DNA from: a bacterium
GTDB lineage: Bacteria > JAMOTN01
Direction of reading: 5' to 3'
Assembly (NCBI GenBank): GCA_027062325.1
Contig: JAMOTN010000028.1
Span: forward strand, 1 to 44,340
DNA length: 44,340 nucleotides
Under the pieces are notes generated by a model that did not search any database, was not told the origin of the DNA, and worked only from the letters and a program-made list of their open reading frames with translations. Within the stretch, counting starts at the first letter, position 1. Every line of letters starts with the position of its first letter. Positions 24,318 through 33,297 of this stretch are shown one piece after another. The position numbers and the translations under genes are program-made.

Positions 24318-26167
24318 TGTTGTTTGTAATATTAGCCATATTTTCAGGTTGTTCAAAAGATGTATCAAGTCGGACTTTAAATGTGCCCGATAGTTTGCTA
24401 AAAGGATACTTTAATTTGAAAATTGATAAGAAGATTGAAGTGCCTTATTTGTTGAATAAAGTAGCCTATAAAAGTGGTAAAGTTAGGTTTTGGGATCCGG
24501 TGAAGAAAGCTTATGGGGAATTGGATTTGGAAAAAGGAGATGTTGTAACTTTTTACTCCGAAATATTGGACAGGGGGCTGGCTTTTGACTGGGAGCTAAT
24601 ACTTCCCCACAAAGGCTTAAAGCTGGATGGAAAAAAGGCTGCTACATTAGAGTTAAGTGTGTCTCCTTATGAGAGATTTTCGTTTGTGAGAAGCAATGTT
24701 TGGAATTGGTACGACAGGGTATTTGGAAAGTATCTTAATGTGGATTTATCAACTAAGTACTTTGCATTTGGTAGATATGTTGTTGATTTAACTAGGTCAA
24801 AGTTATTTGAGTTTGCTGAAAAGGTGAAAGACTATAACTTGAAAGGATTTGTATTGCCCTACTTCAATGTGATTAGGGTAGAGAGAAAATCTCCTGTTTT
24901 TTTTATGTTTTCTCCCAAAAAAGTGAAGCTTTATAGAATAAAGGGATTGTTAAAGGAAGGAATTCCCAAATCGGCGTGTTATCTGTGGGGAAGTGGTGAT
25001 TTTATTTACTTAGTTGGAACAACGCTGGAAGACAGTTTAGGTAAAGTTAATATTGGTGAAGTGTCTGAGCTTTTATTTTACTCAAGTGTTGAATGTTTGT
25101 ATTCTACAGTTAGTGTTGTGGAGCAGTCTACTATATCTACTATGAAGAAGCTTTATAAATTAAAGGTTATAAAAGTAAAAGGACATCCGGTTTTGGAAAC
25201 GGGAGAGGTTAGATTGCTAGGAGGAGTTTATGCGCAGGAAGGGAAACTTAGACTTACCAAAGCACTTTTGCTGGTAGATGGTGATCGTATACTTCTGCTT
25301 GATGTAAAAACAGGAGGGAAAATTCAAAAAAAGGTTACTTATAATAACTTGGTGTATTTGAGGAGGTTGTTCAATTTACTAATCAAAAGTAGGGAATTCT
25401 ATATAACTAGATTCGGGGATATTTACTTAACTTTTAAAGATAAATGGTACGTAATTGAGAAAGAGAAGATAGATGCGAATACTATTGACAAGATTAGAGT
25501 GGCTAAACTCAAATCTTTCAAAGTGAACTTGAAAAGGTTGATTGCTTTAGATAGGAAGTGGGCAATTTATAGAGGATTGGATACCTTGATGGCTTTTGAT
25601 ATAGAGTGGAAAAGAGTATCTAAAATTAATATTCCATCGGATGTGGACTATTTTATGCGTTTTAATGATAAGATTTTCTTTGTGAGTGGGAAAATGTATT
25701 ACAGCTTTTCATCAAATGCTGATGTATTTGAGTTTACTCCGTGGCGTTGGGAAGATTTTTTGGGGAATGTGTTGGAATTCAGAGATGATGGGGTTTACTG
25801 TGTAGCAAGCAGTGAATTTAGATTAATAAAAGATAGATTTGACTATGGATTTTCTGATGATAAGTGGTATCTTTTTAGGCTTGATAGGCAGAGGTTGAGG
25901 ACTTGTATATGGATTGCAGAAGTTGAGGATATGTATCCTTATTTAAAGAGATGGTTGCACTATGGCTTGTATTCAAATATCATAGAATTTACTCATAAAC
26001 ATCCTTTGAATAGTCGTTTGCAATTGTTAGAGGCTTATTGCTACTATAAAATAGGGAATTTGAAATCAGCGGCAGCTTCTTTGGCTTTGGTGAATGAGGA
26101 AAAAGTGTGCAATGTGGAGAGAAGCTTTTTTAAAGAGTTGGAGAAGTTGGTGGTGAATAATAAGTGA
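24275..26167 (+). CDS. Large lipoprotein of unknown function
   Basis: 630 residues, not recognised. Lipoprotein signal: Lys4 and Lys9, a hydrophobic core (LQLLVLFVILAI) and FSGC as lipobox. The mature protein is rich in beta strands with many aromatic and basic residues, and has propeller-like pieces (LLLVDGDRILLLDVKTGGKI, WAIYRGLDTLMAFDIEWKRV). The last ~70 residues turn helical and TPR-like (LQLLEAYCYYKIGNLKSAAASL). This composition, strand-rich then TPR, resembles the lipoprotein at 7656. GTG 24275 lies inside the end of the cupin gene in another frame, so the signal peptide is encoded by shared bases. It overlaps the next start by 4 bases (GTGA). Confidence 0.65.
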   Translation: MDSKGTGFKTLQLLVLFVILAIFSGCSKDVSSRTLNVPDSLLKGYFNLKIDKKIEVPYLLNKVAYKSGKVRFWDPVKKAYGELDLEKGDVVTFYSEILDRGLAFDWELILPHKGLKLDGKKAATLELSVSPYERFSFVRSNVWNWYDRVFGKYLNVDLSTKYFAFGRYVVDLTRSKLFEFAEKVKDYNLKGFVLPYFNVIRVERKSPVFFMFSPKKVKLYRIKGLLKEGIPKSACYLWGSGDFIYLVGTTLEDSLGKVNIGEVSELLFYSSVECLYSTVSVVEQSTISTMKKLYKLKVIKVKGHPVLETGEVRLLGGVYAQEGKLRLTKALLLVDGDRILLLDVKTGGKIQKKVTYNNLVYLRRLFNLLIKSREFYITRFGDIYLTFKDKWYVIEKEKIDANTIDKIRVAKLKSFKVNLKRLIALDRKWAIYRGLDTLMAFDIEWKRVSKINIPSDVDYFMRFNDKIFFVSGKMYYSFSSNADVFEFTPWRWEDFLGNVLEFRDDGVYCVASSEFRLIKDRFDYGFSDDKWYLFRLDRQRLRTCIWIAEVEDMYPYLKRWLHYGLYSNIIEFTHKHPLNSRLQLLEAYCYYKIGNLKSAAASLALVNEEKVCNVERSFFKELEKLVVNNK

Positions 26168-27057
26168 AAGTGATAAAATGTGGCTTATTGATAATTTTAT
26201 CTGGTTTATTGTTGAGTGTTGTAACGGGCTGTCAAAGGAAAAAGAAAGAGGTTATTAAGCCTATTCCTGTGAAACAGGAGGCCAAAAATGCTCAAACTTA
26301 TGTTGATTTAGGAATTGTTGCTATGACCAATGGACGTTTTAAAGTGGCAGAGGCAAACATCAAAGAGGCTATAAAACTCAATCCTAAATATGCTAAGGCG
26401 TGGCATGTGTTAGGGTTACTCTATATAAAGCAGAAGAAGTATCAGCAGGCTCAGATGCTTTTGGTTAAAGCAATAAAGTTAAAGCCAGATTACGTTCCTG
26501 CTTACTATGATTTGGGTATACTCATGGCAGAAATTTTTAATAAAAAAAATTTGGCAGAGAGGATATTTTTAAAGGGTTTAAAGGTCAAGCCTGATGATCC
26601 TTTTTTACATAAGGCTTTGGGAGCGCTTTATTATCAGGAAGGAAAGTACATAAAAGCTGCCAAAAATTTACGCTTTTATTATGAAAAGTATAAAAATGAC
26701 ATAGGGGTTGTGCTGGCTCTTGCTGATTCATATGTGAAGATAGGTTTTCCAGAGAAGGCTTATTCGATACTTGAGGAAAGCTTTAAAGCAAATCCAAGGA
26801 ATGTTGCTGTTCTTGAAAGGCTTGCAGATGTGTGTGTGAAAATAGGAAGGTATAGAGAAGCAGAGAGACGTTATAAGGAAGCCATACTTTTGGATTCGTC
26901 AAAAAAGAGATATTACTTAAAGCTTGCAGAAGTTTTCAAAAGTAATGGTAAACGAGATAAATATGTGCTGGCGTTGGAAGAAGCTTACTCACTTGATCCT
27001 TCTGACAGAAGTTTGAAAGCAAAGATAGAAATGTTGAAAGGAGGTTTTGAGAACTAA
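26164..27057 (+). CDS. TPR lipoprotein (PilF/PilW-like layout)
   Basis: 297 residues. Lipoprotein signal MKVIKCGLLIILSGLLLSVV then TGC as lipobox, Cys23 lipidated. A basic/Pro linker leads into at least six clear TPR units: TYVDLGIVAMTNGRFKVAEA, AWHVLGLLYIKQKKYQQAQM, AYYDLGILMAEIFNKKNLAE, LHKALGALYYQEGKYIKAAK, VLALADSYVKIGFPEKAYSI, and VLERLADVCVKIGRYREAER. Lipid-anchored TPR proteins of this size include PilF/PilW pilotins for pilus secretins, which would fit the pseudopilin and PilP-like genes nearby, but TPR lipoproteins have many other jobs. The GTG start overlaps the previous stop (GTGA), so coupling is expected. Confidence 0.8.
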   Translation: MKVIKCGLLIILSGLLLSVVTGCQRKKKEVIKPIPVKQEAKNAQTYVDLGIVAMTNGRFKVAEANIKEAIKLNPKYAKAWHVLGLLYIKQKKYQQAQMLLVKAIKLKPDYVPAYYDLGILMAEIFNKKNLAERIFLKGLKVKPDDPFLHKALGALYYQEGKYIKAAKNLRFYYEKYKNDIGVVLALADSYVKIGFPEKAYSILEESFKANPRNVAVLERLADVCVKIGRYREAERRYKEAILLDSSKKRYYLKLAEVFKSNGKRDKYVLALEEAYSLDPSDRSLKAKIEMLKGGFEN

Positions 27058-27072
27058 TTAAGTTAATTTAAT

Positions 27073-28830
27073 ATGGCAAAATTTGATTTTGATACGTTGA
27101 AGAGTTTGGAGAATCCGCTGTATCATATTCCTATTGAGTGGGGAGTTTCTTGTAAGGAAAATTGTAATGTTAGAGTGACGCTTCTTTATTGTGGTGATTA
27201 CCCTGTTGGAATGAGTTATCACGGTTTTAAAATTTTTTACCCGCTTTTTGATTCCATAGATGGAGTTTGCGTTTCCAGAGCATACTTGCCAAGTTTTAAT
27301 GATTATAAGATACTGAAGAATATTTACGACTTAGAGTATTCAAGAGCTATTAAAGACTCTGATCTCTTGGTGGTCACATACCAGACAGAGCTAAACTTTA
27401 TAGGACTTGCTACAGCATTGAAGCTAGCGGGGTTAGAGCTGCAAGTTGAGAAAAGAGAGGGGCCACTAGTGCTTGTGGGAGGACCAGCTTCGGTCAACCC
27501 AGCCCTTTCTCTGGTGATGGCGGATGCTGTCTTTGTAGGTGAAGGTGAAAAGCTTTTAGCAATGTTGTTAGAAGAGGCTGTTGAGAAGGTACAACGTTTT
27601 ACTAAAGGTTCAGTTTATAAAGATAAGCGGGAGATTTTCCTGGAATTGTTGGAAAAGGAGCCTTACTGTCATCATGTTTTAATTAATCCCAAACATAAAT
27701 CTTTTGCAGCTCAGAATTTGCCGGTTAGAAAAGCTTTGGTTGACTATACTGAGTACGTACCGACTCAATTTGTTGTCCCGTCGTGTCAAGTTGTGCAGGA
27801 TAGATTAACCGTAGAGATAAACCGTGCTTGTACTCGTGGATGTAGATTTTGTCTCGCTTCGTTTTATTACAGGCCTTATCGTGCTTTAGAGCCTGAAAGG
27901 GTGATAGAGGTTGTTAAAAAAGGGATAGCAAATACAGGTTATGAGGAGGTAGGGTTACTGTCTCTGAGTGCTTCGGACTACCCGTGGATTGAGGAATTAA
28001 TCAACCTGCTGGAAAAAGAGCTGCCGGAAGGGACTAAGTATTCATTTCCTTCTCTACGAGTTGATACTTTGTACCGCATTGCTAAGATGAAGCCGGAAAA
28101 GATGAAAAAGGGTGGTTTGACGGTTGCAGTAGAGGCTGGAAGTGAGCGTTTAAGGCGAGTTGTGAACAAAATGATAAATCTTGACGATTTGATGCCACAG
28201 CTTGAGTACTTTTTTAAAGCGGGTTGGAAACATGTTAAGTTGTATTTTATGATAGGCTTGCCTACAGAAACAGAGGATGATATAGGTGAATTGATTTCTT
28301 ATGTTAATGAGTTGGTTCAAAGATTTGGTAAAAAGAATGTGATTGTTAATATCTCAACTTTTGTTCCGAAACCGTTTACGCCGTTTGAAAAAGAAAAATT
28401 TTATGGGATTGAGTATGCAATTGATACTTTGCGGCGTTTGAAGAGAGAGCTTCGTGGAATAAGTTTACGGTGGAGTGATCCTACTCTTAGTGCTTTAGAA
28501 GCGCTTCTTTCGAGAGTAGATTTTGATTTGGCTTCGGCTCTTGCAGAGTTTTTCTATTCCCGGGGGAGTTACTACGCATTTGAAGGGAAGGGGATAAGAA
28601 GAGAGAGTTTTGCCCTAGAAGAGTTTTTAGTTTCATACTCTGCAGATGTTGAGAAGATTTTCAATGGCTCAAAAAGTCACTGGCATGATTTTATAAATTT
28701 GGGAGTTTCACCTGCTTTTCTTGAAAAGGAGAGACAAAAGGCTTATAGCGGGGAATACACAATTGATTGTCGTGAACGTTGCCTAGGATGTGGTCCAATA
28801 TGTGGTTGGTACTCAAGTATAAAAAAGTAG
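27073..28830 (+). CDS. B12-binding-domain radical SAM protein (TIGR03960-like)
   Basis: 585 residues. The N-terminal part (~1-190) matches the family's cobalamin-binding-like domain: VGMSYHGFKIFYPLF, EYSRAIKDSDLLVVTYQTEL, VLVGGPASVNPALSLVMADAVFVGEGE. The radical SAM core has CTRGCRFC at about residue 251 (CxxxCxxC), VAVEAGSERLRRVVNKM and VKLYFMIGLPTETEDD. The C-terminus carries a second Cys cluster (CRERCLGCGPICGW), typical of this family. Substrate not established; the family is often found with a DUF2344 protein, as here. No ribosome binding site is seen before ATG 27073; the nearest AAAGGAGG is over 25 bases upstream. Confidence 0.88.
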   Translation: MAKFDFDTLKSLENPLYHIPIEWGVSCKENCNVRVTLLYCGDYPVGMSYHGFKIFYPLFDSIDGVCVSRAYLPSFNDYKILKNIYDLEYSRAIKDSDLLVVTYQTELNFIGLATALKLAGLELQVEKREGPLVLVGGPASVNPALSLVMADAVFVGEGEKLLAMLLEEAVEKVQRFTKGSVYKDKREIFLELLEKEPYCHHVLINPKHKSFAAQNLPVRKALVDYTEYVPTQFVVPSCQVVQDRLTVEINRACTRGCRFCLASFYYRPYRALEPERVIEVVKKGIANTGYEEVGLLSLSASDYPWIEELINLLEKELPEGTKYSFPSLRVDTLYRIAKMKPEKMKKGGLTVAVEAGSERLRRVVNKMINLDDLMPQLEYFFKAGWKHVKLYFMIGLPTETEDDIGELISYVNELVQRFGKKNVIVNISTFVPKPFTPFEKEKFYGIEYAIDTLRRLKRELRGISLRWSDPTLSALEALLSRVDFDLASALAEFFYSRGSYYAFEGKGIRRESFALEEFLVSYSADVEKIFNGSKSHWHDFINLGVSPAFLEKERQKAYSGEYTIDCRERCLGCGPICGWYSSIKK

Positions 28831-29426
28831 GTTTGGCTGCTTTATTGTCTCAAAATGACATGCAGCTTGTGTTTACTCGTACGTTTAGGCGAGCAGGTTT
28901 GCCAGTGGTTTACTCTGATGGTTTTGCAGGAAGAGTGAAGATGGCTTTTTCACCAGCTCCACCGTATGCTGTTGAAGTTTTGAATGATGCTGTTTTTGTG
29001 GAGTTGAATGATGATTTAATTAAAGAAAGAGAAATTTTAGAAAGACTTAATAGATTTTCCATACCGGGAGTTGTTTTTACTGATGTGGCTACTTATTCTA
29101 AAAAGCCAAAAGTCGGAGATGTAATAAAATGTGTAGTTTACAAATTTTACTTTGTAGCTGAGGGCAGGGCTGATATAAATAGCAATGTGCTGGCTTTGAA
29201 CTTGGATTACTCTAAAAGGATTTTTTTAAAAAGAGGTTACTGGAAAATGCGTCCTAAGCGTTGTGAGTTGAGGGTGATGAAGGATGGTGTTCTTGTTTAC
29301 TTGTGGAAGAGTTTTTCAATGCCATCCTATAGAGAGGTTAGGGATTTTTTGGAAAGTTTTTTAAAGTTTGAAAAAGTTGTTAGAATTGCTACGTTAGTTG
29401 AGTTAGAGGATGGTAGCTTGATTTAG
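28800..29426 (+). CDS. DUF2344 family protein (TIGR03936-like)
   Basis: 208 residues. The start WLVLKYKKVGLAALLSQNDM then FTRTFRRAGLPVVYSDGF matches the DUF2344 opening (radical-SAM-linked protein: 'RF-F-K-G-LRFLSHLDLLR-FERALRRAGLPVAYSQGF'). In this copy the usual RFLSHLDLLR is changed to AALLSQNDMQL. The function is unknown; in many bacteria it accompanies TIGR03960 proteins, sometimes as one fused chain. ATG 28800 is chosen by family alignment; earlier in-frame starts at 28779 and 28788 exist. It overlaps the radical SAM gene by 31 bases. It is the last plus-strand gene before a convergent pair; only 30 bases separate it from the next gene and no terminator hairpin is seen. Confidence 0.82.
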   Translation: MWLVLKYKKVGLAALLSQNDMQLVFTRTFRRAGLPVVYSDGFAGRVKMAFSPAPPYAVEVLNDAVFVELNDDLIKEREILERLNRFSIPGVVFTDVATYSKKPKVGDVIKCVVYKFYFVAEGRADINSNVLALNLDYSKRIFLKRGYWKMRPKRCELRVMKDGVLVYLWKSFSMPSYREVRDFLESFLKFEKVVRIATLVELEDGSLI

Positions 29427-29456
29427 TTTACCCGTGTTCTCTGAATAGTTTAATAT

Positions 29457-30023
29457 TTATTCTTCGAATAGATAATAATATTTTCTTTTTCGACCGTACG
29501 AAAACAGGGCATAGTCTTTCGTAAGCTTTTTCAACTTCCAATTGTAAAAGTATCTTCCAAGAGCAACTCTTACTATTTTGGATTTCAATTTGAACCATCC
29601 GATGGTATGGCCGTTTTCGTAAGTGAAACCAAGATAGTGCAATACTTTTGAAGATGGGATGTATGGAGTACGATATCTTCTTCTATTTCTTTTAATTACT
29701 TTTGGTTTGGGGAGTTGATTTACGACAGCTTTTTTAATATCCTTTACGACTTGTATGAATTCATCGGAATTAGAAAGTTTTTTTATTTCTACATTTTTTT
29801 GGAAATTTTGATTTTGCGGAAGCGGTGTAGTTGAGGTTGAATTTGAATGGGTGATAGGAGTAGAAGTACTGTTATTAGATCTAGCTTCTGAATTTTTGCC
29901 TTGCTCATCTGTTTGAACAGGTATAGGTTTTGATGAAAGAGTAACGGGAAATTCAAAAGGGTTTCTGGCAAATACAAAATGTACTATGAGGATTGATAAA
30001 ATTACAATCATGATTTTATTCAT
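29457..30023 (-). CDS. PilP/GspC-like secreted protein
   Basis: 188 residues. Signal peptide or anchor (KIMIVILSILIVHFVFA), then RNPFEFP, like the R-[DN]-PF start of PilP-type proteins, a Ser/Thr/Asn/Pro linker at ~30-75, a short helix, and a small C-terminal beta domain (LHYLGFTYENGHTIGWFKLK, IVRVALGRYFYNWKLKKLT, YALFSYGRKRKYYYLF). That domain follows the PilP/GspC homology-region pattern, in which 'Y-G-…-GWVK…V-VGD-…W-…I'. The family call rests on pattern only. Very basic. AAAGGTGA precedes the ATG. It follows the small membrane-protein gene by 12 bases, so they form one unit. Confidence 0.55.
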   Translation of the reverse strand: MNKIMIVILSILIVHFVFARNPFEFPVTLSSKPIPVQTDEQGKNSEARSNNSTSTPITHSNSTSTTPLPQNQNFQKNVEIKKLSNSDEFIQVVKDIKKAVVNQLPKPKVIKRNRRRYRTPYIPSSKVLHYLGFTYENGHTIGWFKLKSKIVRVALGRYFYNWKLKKLTKDYALFSYGRKRKYYYLFEE

Positions 30024-30035
30024 ATTGCTTCACCT

Positions 30036-30338
30036 TTACTTTTTGCCCAAGAATTCTTTGGCTTGCTCTTCTGTCATTCGAAAGATTACGGTAAATGTTT
30101 TTAATTTTCTGTCGTATTTGACAGCTAAAAATGAGAAATGACCGTCAATTTTTTGTGCAAGTTCTCTTAGCTCTTCATATGAAGATAATGGAAGCTGAAA
30201 GTACACGGTCTTGGGAAGGGGAGCGGCCATAAGCATAGAGCAGGTTTTGTCTATTATGCCGCTCCCTGCCCAGATTATTATGGTTGTCAATAAAATAATC
30301 ACAAAGCTTTCAATCAATGCCAACGGTATCCACTTCAT
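30036..30338 (-). CDS. Small single-pass membrane protein, unknown
   Basis: 100 residues. One N-terminal hydrophobic helix (WIPLALIESFVIILLTTIIIWAGSGI) and a ~65-residue soluble part with strand-helix-strand-helix order (KTVYFQLPLSSYEELRELAQ, HFSFLAVKYDRKLKTFTVIF, MTEEQAKEFLGKK), a ferredoxin-like arrangement. That layout is reminiscent of small inner-membrane pilus or secretion components such as PilO or GspL/M fragments, but I do not recognise it. ATG 30338 is taken; TTG 30341 is adjacent. No good ribosome binding site. It is upstream of, and probably co-transcribed with, the PilP-like gene. Confidence 0.6.
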   Translation of the reverse strand: MKWIPLALIESFVIILLTTIIIWAGSGIIDKTCSMLMAAPLPKTVYFQLPLSSYEELRELAQKIDGHFSFLAVKYDRKLKTFTVIFRMTEEQAKEFLGKK

Positions 30339-30402
30339 CAAAAAATATTTCGCCCTGTATATGAAAAAATTTAGTTTGCTAGAGATTTATTTTAGTTGTC
30401 AT

Positions 30403-30546
30403 TTAATTTAACGAAAGACGATCTGAGTATTCTTGTCCACGTATTCTTTTCAAGAACTCAGAAGGAGGAAGTTTTAGAAATAAAGCTAGGTCTGTAAGCT
30501 GTGTACATTTGAGACAAATGCGTATCCCAAAGGATTTAATGGACAT
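30403..30546 (-). CDS. Possible 47-residue protein with a CxxC
   Basis: A short open frame in the 277-base space (30339-30615) between alaS and the membrane-protein gene, on their strand. It reads MSIKSFGIRICLKCTQLTDL, then ALFLKLPPSEFLKRIRGQEY and a short tail to a TAA. It looks protein-like: a CLKC pair followed by two amphipathic helices and a PPSEF turn. There is no clear Shine-Dalgarno, and it could be the surviving end of a larger broken gene. The rest of the interval is AT-rich with no hairpin or clear promoter that I can support. Confidence 0.35.
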   Translation of the reverse strand: MSIKSFGIRICLKCTQLTDLALFLKLPPSEFLKRIRGQEYSDRLSLN

Positions 30547-30615
30547 CACAGGAGTAGAAAATTTGCTAGAAGCCTATTTTATGCTGCGTTAGATATTCTT
30601 TAATAAAGTGTAACT

Positions 30616-33276
30616 CTAGGCTTCTTCTATTATTGCCCATGCTTTTTCAATTGCTTCTGAAATCTTAGTAACATCACGGCCACCTGCTTCTGCAATGTTT
30701 GGTTTACCACCGCCGCCGCCCCCCATAATGCGGGCAACTTCGCGGACAATATTTCCTGCATGGAATAGCTCTGTCAACTCTTTTGAAACTTTGGCAACAA
30801 CTTTTACAAGTTTTGATACTTTGCCTTTCTTTTTAATCTCTTCTTCTCGAAGTAGGACTACTATGGCCGGCTTCAAGTTGTCCTCTAGCTGATCAGCGAG
30901 CTGTTTTAGATCAATATTTTTCTCTTCTACTTCTGCAACTATTGCTTTAAACTCGACATTTTGCTTTTTGATTCCTTTTGCTTCTTTTAAAAGCTCATTC
31001 AAAAAGTTTGAACTCTTTAGCTTTTGAGCTTCAGCTAGTTCTTTTTTGAGTTCAACTATCCTTTTGTTGAGAGCTTCAGCTTTTGTTGGTAGTTCCTCAA
31101 AAGTATTGGCGCCAAGTAGCAATTGAGTTTCTATTAACGTGTCGCGCATGTTGTGAAGTAAGGCTAGTGCCTTTTTACCTGTATAGGCTTCTATTCTCCT
31201 CACACCGCTTGCTACACTTCCCTCAGTTGTTATGAGAAACATTCCAATGTCTCCAGTCTTTTTGCAGTGTGTACCACCACACAATTCGAGACTCCATCCG
31301 CCAATATTTACCAACCTTACCTTATCTGAGTACTTGTAGTCAAATAGAGCCATAGCTCCCATTTTACGGGCCTCATCGAGAGTAGTAGTAGTTATTTCAA
31401 CCTCCAAATTTTCAAGGATCTTTTCAAAAACTCTCTTTTCAATAGCTTTTAGCTCTATTTCATCGAGTTTTTTGGTATGTGTGAAGTCAAAACGCAGGTA
31501 ATCCTTCTCTACAAGAGAACCGGCTTGTTTTGCGTGTTCCCCAATGGTTTCTTGTAGGGCTTTGTGAAGAAGGTGTGTTGCTGTGTGTGCCCTCATGCAT
31601 CCCTTTCTTTTTTCCAAGTCAATCTTCATATGGACTTTGTCGCCGATCTTGAGAAATGTTGAGTTTTCAATCTTAATAGAGTGGGCCCAGACTTCTCCAA
31701 CAGGCTTTTGCACGTGAAATACGAAGCCAAAGTTAACGCCATCTTTGCTGATAATTCCTTCATCGGATACCTGACCACCGCTTTCTGCATAAAATACAGT
31801 CCTATCCAAAATAAGAACTATCTCTTCACCTTTTTGCAAGTTTAGTTCAGAGTATTCATTCAGAGAGTCACCATCACGTTTGAAGATTCCGATGACTTCA
31901 GCTTCCCCTTCCCAGTTTTCGTAGCCTATGAATTCTGTGGGTTGAAACTTTTCGAATTTACTCGCTTCAAGTTGAGCCTGCGAACCTTTCCAAGCACGGC
32001 GTGCGCGCTCTCTCTGTTCCTCCATCAGCTTTTCAAAGCCTTCCCAATCTACTTTAAGACCACGTTCTTTAGCTATGTCTTGAGCAATATCTGGTGGAAA
32101 TCCATAAGTGTCAAATAGTTTGAATACAACTTCTCCCGGAACAACGCTACTTACTTTTTCAAGTTCTTTTTCAAAGAAAGCAAGACCTCTTTCTAGGGTC
32201 TGTAAAAAGCGCTCCTCTTCTTGCTTTATAACTTCAGATACAAGAGATTTTGAACTTACTATCTCAGGATAAGCTTCTTTCATCTTGTCAACGACTGGTG
32301 AAACAAGTTGATAAAGAAATGGTTCTCTAAGGTTAAGCTTTCTTCCGTATCTGACGGCGCGACGAAGCAGCCTTCTTATAACATAACCTCTACCTTCATT
32401 TGTTGGTACAACCCCTTCGGATATGGAGAATACCAAAGCCCTTATGTGATCTGCTATAACTCTGAAAGCAACGTCGGTGTCTGTGTAAAGTCCATACTCT
32501 TTGCCGCTCAAATCCTCAATTGCTGACATGATTGGTTTGAAAAGATCGGTGTCGAAGTTTGTATACACTCCTTGCATTACAGCGGCGATTCTTTCTAAAC
32601 CCATCCCCGTATCTATGTTTTTTTGAGGAAGATCGGATAACGAGCCATCTGCGTTGTAAAAATACTGGGTAAAGACTAAATTCCATATCTCGAGGAACCT
32701 GTCACAATCGCATCCGGGACCACAAGTTGGTTTGCCACAACCAACCTCTTCCCCTTGATCGTACAAAATTTCGGAACATGGACCGCAAGGACCAGTTTCC
32801 CCAGCTGGACCCCACCAGTTGTCTTCTTTACCGAGTCGTACTATACGTGATTCTGGAATACCTATCTTTTTCCAGATTTCCGCTGCTTCATCATCAGTTT
32901 CAAATACAGTTACATACAGCCTATCCTTTGGAAGCTGTAAAACTTTTGTTACAAACTCCCAAGCCCATTCAATAGCTTCCTTTTTGAAATAATCTCCGAA
33001 GGAAAAGTTGCCAAGCATTTCGAAAAAAGTGTGGTGACGTGCAGTATATCCAACGTTTTCGAGATCACTTTCACGTAAACACTTTTGGACGGTTGTTATG
33101 CGGGGATGTGGTGGTTTTCTTATTCCTGCAAAGAAATCTTTGAATGGAACCATACCGGCACTTGTGAAGAGAAGAGTTGGATCTTCTTTTGGAACGAGTG
33201 GATACGACGGCTGCACCAGATGATCTTTTGATGCAAAAAATTCCAAGTATGCTTTTCTTATCTGAGAAGAAAGCAT
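30616..33276 (-). CDS. alaS: Alanyl-tRNA synthetase
   Basis: Charges tRNA-Ala and clears mischarged Ser/Gly. 886 residues, full length. Class II catalytic core at the N-terminus (RKAYLEFFASKDHLVQPSYP..., FTSAGMVPFKDFFAG, RHHTFFEMLGNFSFGDYFK). An insert CGKPTCGPGCDCDR carries four Cys. The editing domain has AHTATHLLH and ELCGGTHCKKTGDIG (zinc-binding His/Cys). A long coiled coil at ~700-800 is followed by the C-Ala domain with MGGGGGGKPNIAEAGGRD. Strong AAAGGAGGG before the ATG. It lies 21 bases after dnaX, last in the minus-strand series. No hairpin terminator is seen after its stop. Confidence 0.97.
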   Translation of the reverse strand: MLSSQIRKAYLEFFASKDHLVQPSYPLVPKEDPTLLFTSAGMVPFKDFFAGIRKPPHPRITTVQKCLRESDLENVGYTARHHTFFEMLGNFSFGDYFKKEAIEWAWEFVTKVLQLPKDRLYVTVFETDDEAAEIWKKIGIPESRIVRLGKEDNWWGPAGETGPCGPCSEILYDQGEEVGCGKPTCGPGCDCDRFLEIWNLVFTQYFYNADGSLSDLPQKNIDTGMGLERIAAVMQGVYTNFDTDLFKPIMSAIEDLSGKEYGLYTDTDVAFRVIADHIRALVFSISEGVVPTNEGRGYVIRRLLRRAVRYGRKLNLREPFLYQLVSPVVDKMKEAYPEIVSSKSLVSEVIKQEEERFLQTLERGLAFFEKELEKVSSVVPGEVVFKLFDTYGFPPDIAQDIAKERGLKVDWEGFEKLMEEQRERARRAWKGSQAQLEASKFEKFQPTEFIGYENWEGEAEVIGIFKRDGDSLNEYSELNLQKGEEIVLILDRTVFYAESGGQVSDEGIISKDGVNFGFVFHVQKPVGEVWAHSIKIENSTFLKIGDKVHMKIDLEKRKGCMRAHTATHLLHKALQETIGEHAKQAGSLVEKDYLRFDFTHTKKLDEIELKAIEKRVFEKILENLEVEITTTTLDEARKMGAMALFDYKYSDKVRLVNIGGWSLELCGGTHCKKTGDIGMFLITTEGSVASGVRRIEAYTGKKALALLHNMRDTLIETQLLLGANTFEELPTKAEALNKRIVELKKELAEAQKLKSSNFLNELLKEAKGIKKQNVEFKAIVAEVEEKNIDLKQLADQLEDNLKPAIVVLLREEEIKKKGKVSKLVKVVAKVSKELTELFHAGNIVREVARIMGGGGGGKPNIAEAGGRDVTKISEAIEKAWAIIEEA

Positions 33277-33297
33277 TTTTATCCCTCCTTTGGAGTT

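Noticed and set aside
30395-30593. Two short plus-strand frames read as a possible frameshifted gene remnant
   Set aside because: They are antisense to the more protein-like 47-residue minus-strand frame, have no ribosome binding site, and would need a frameshift.
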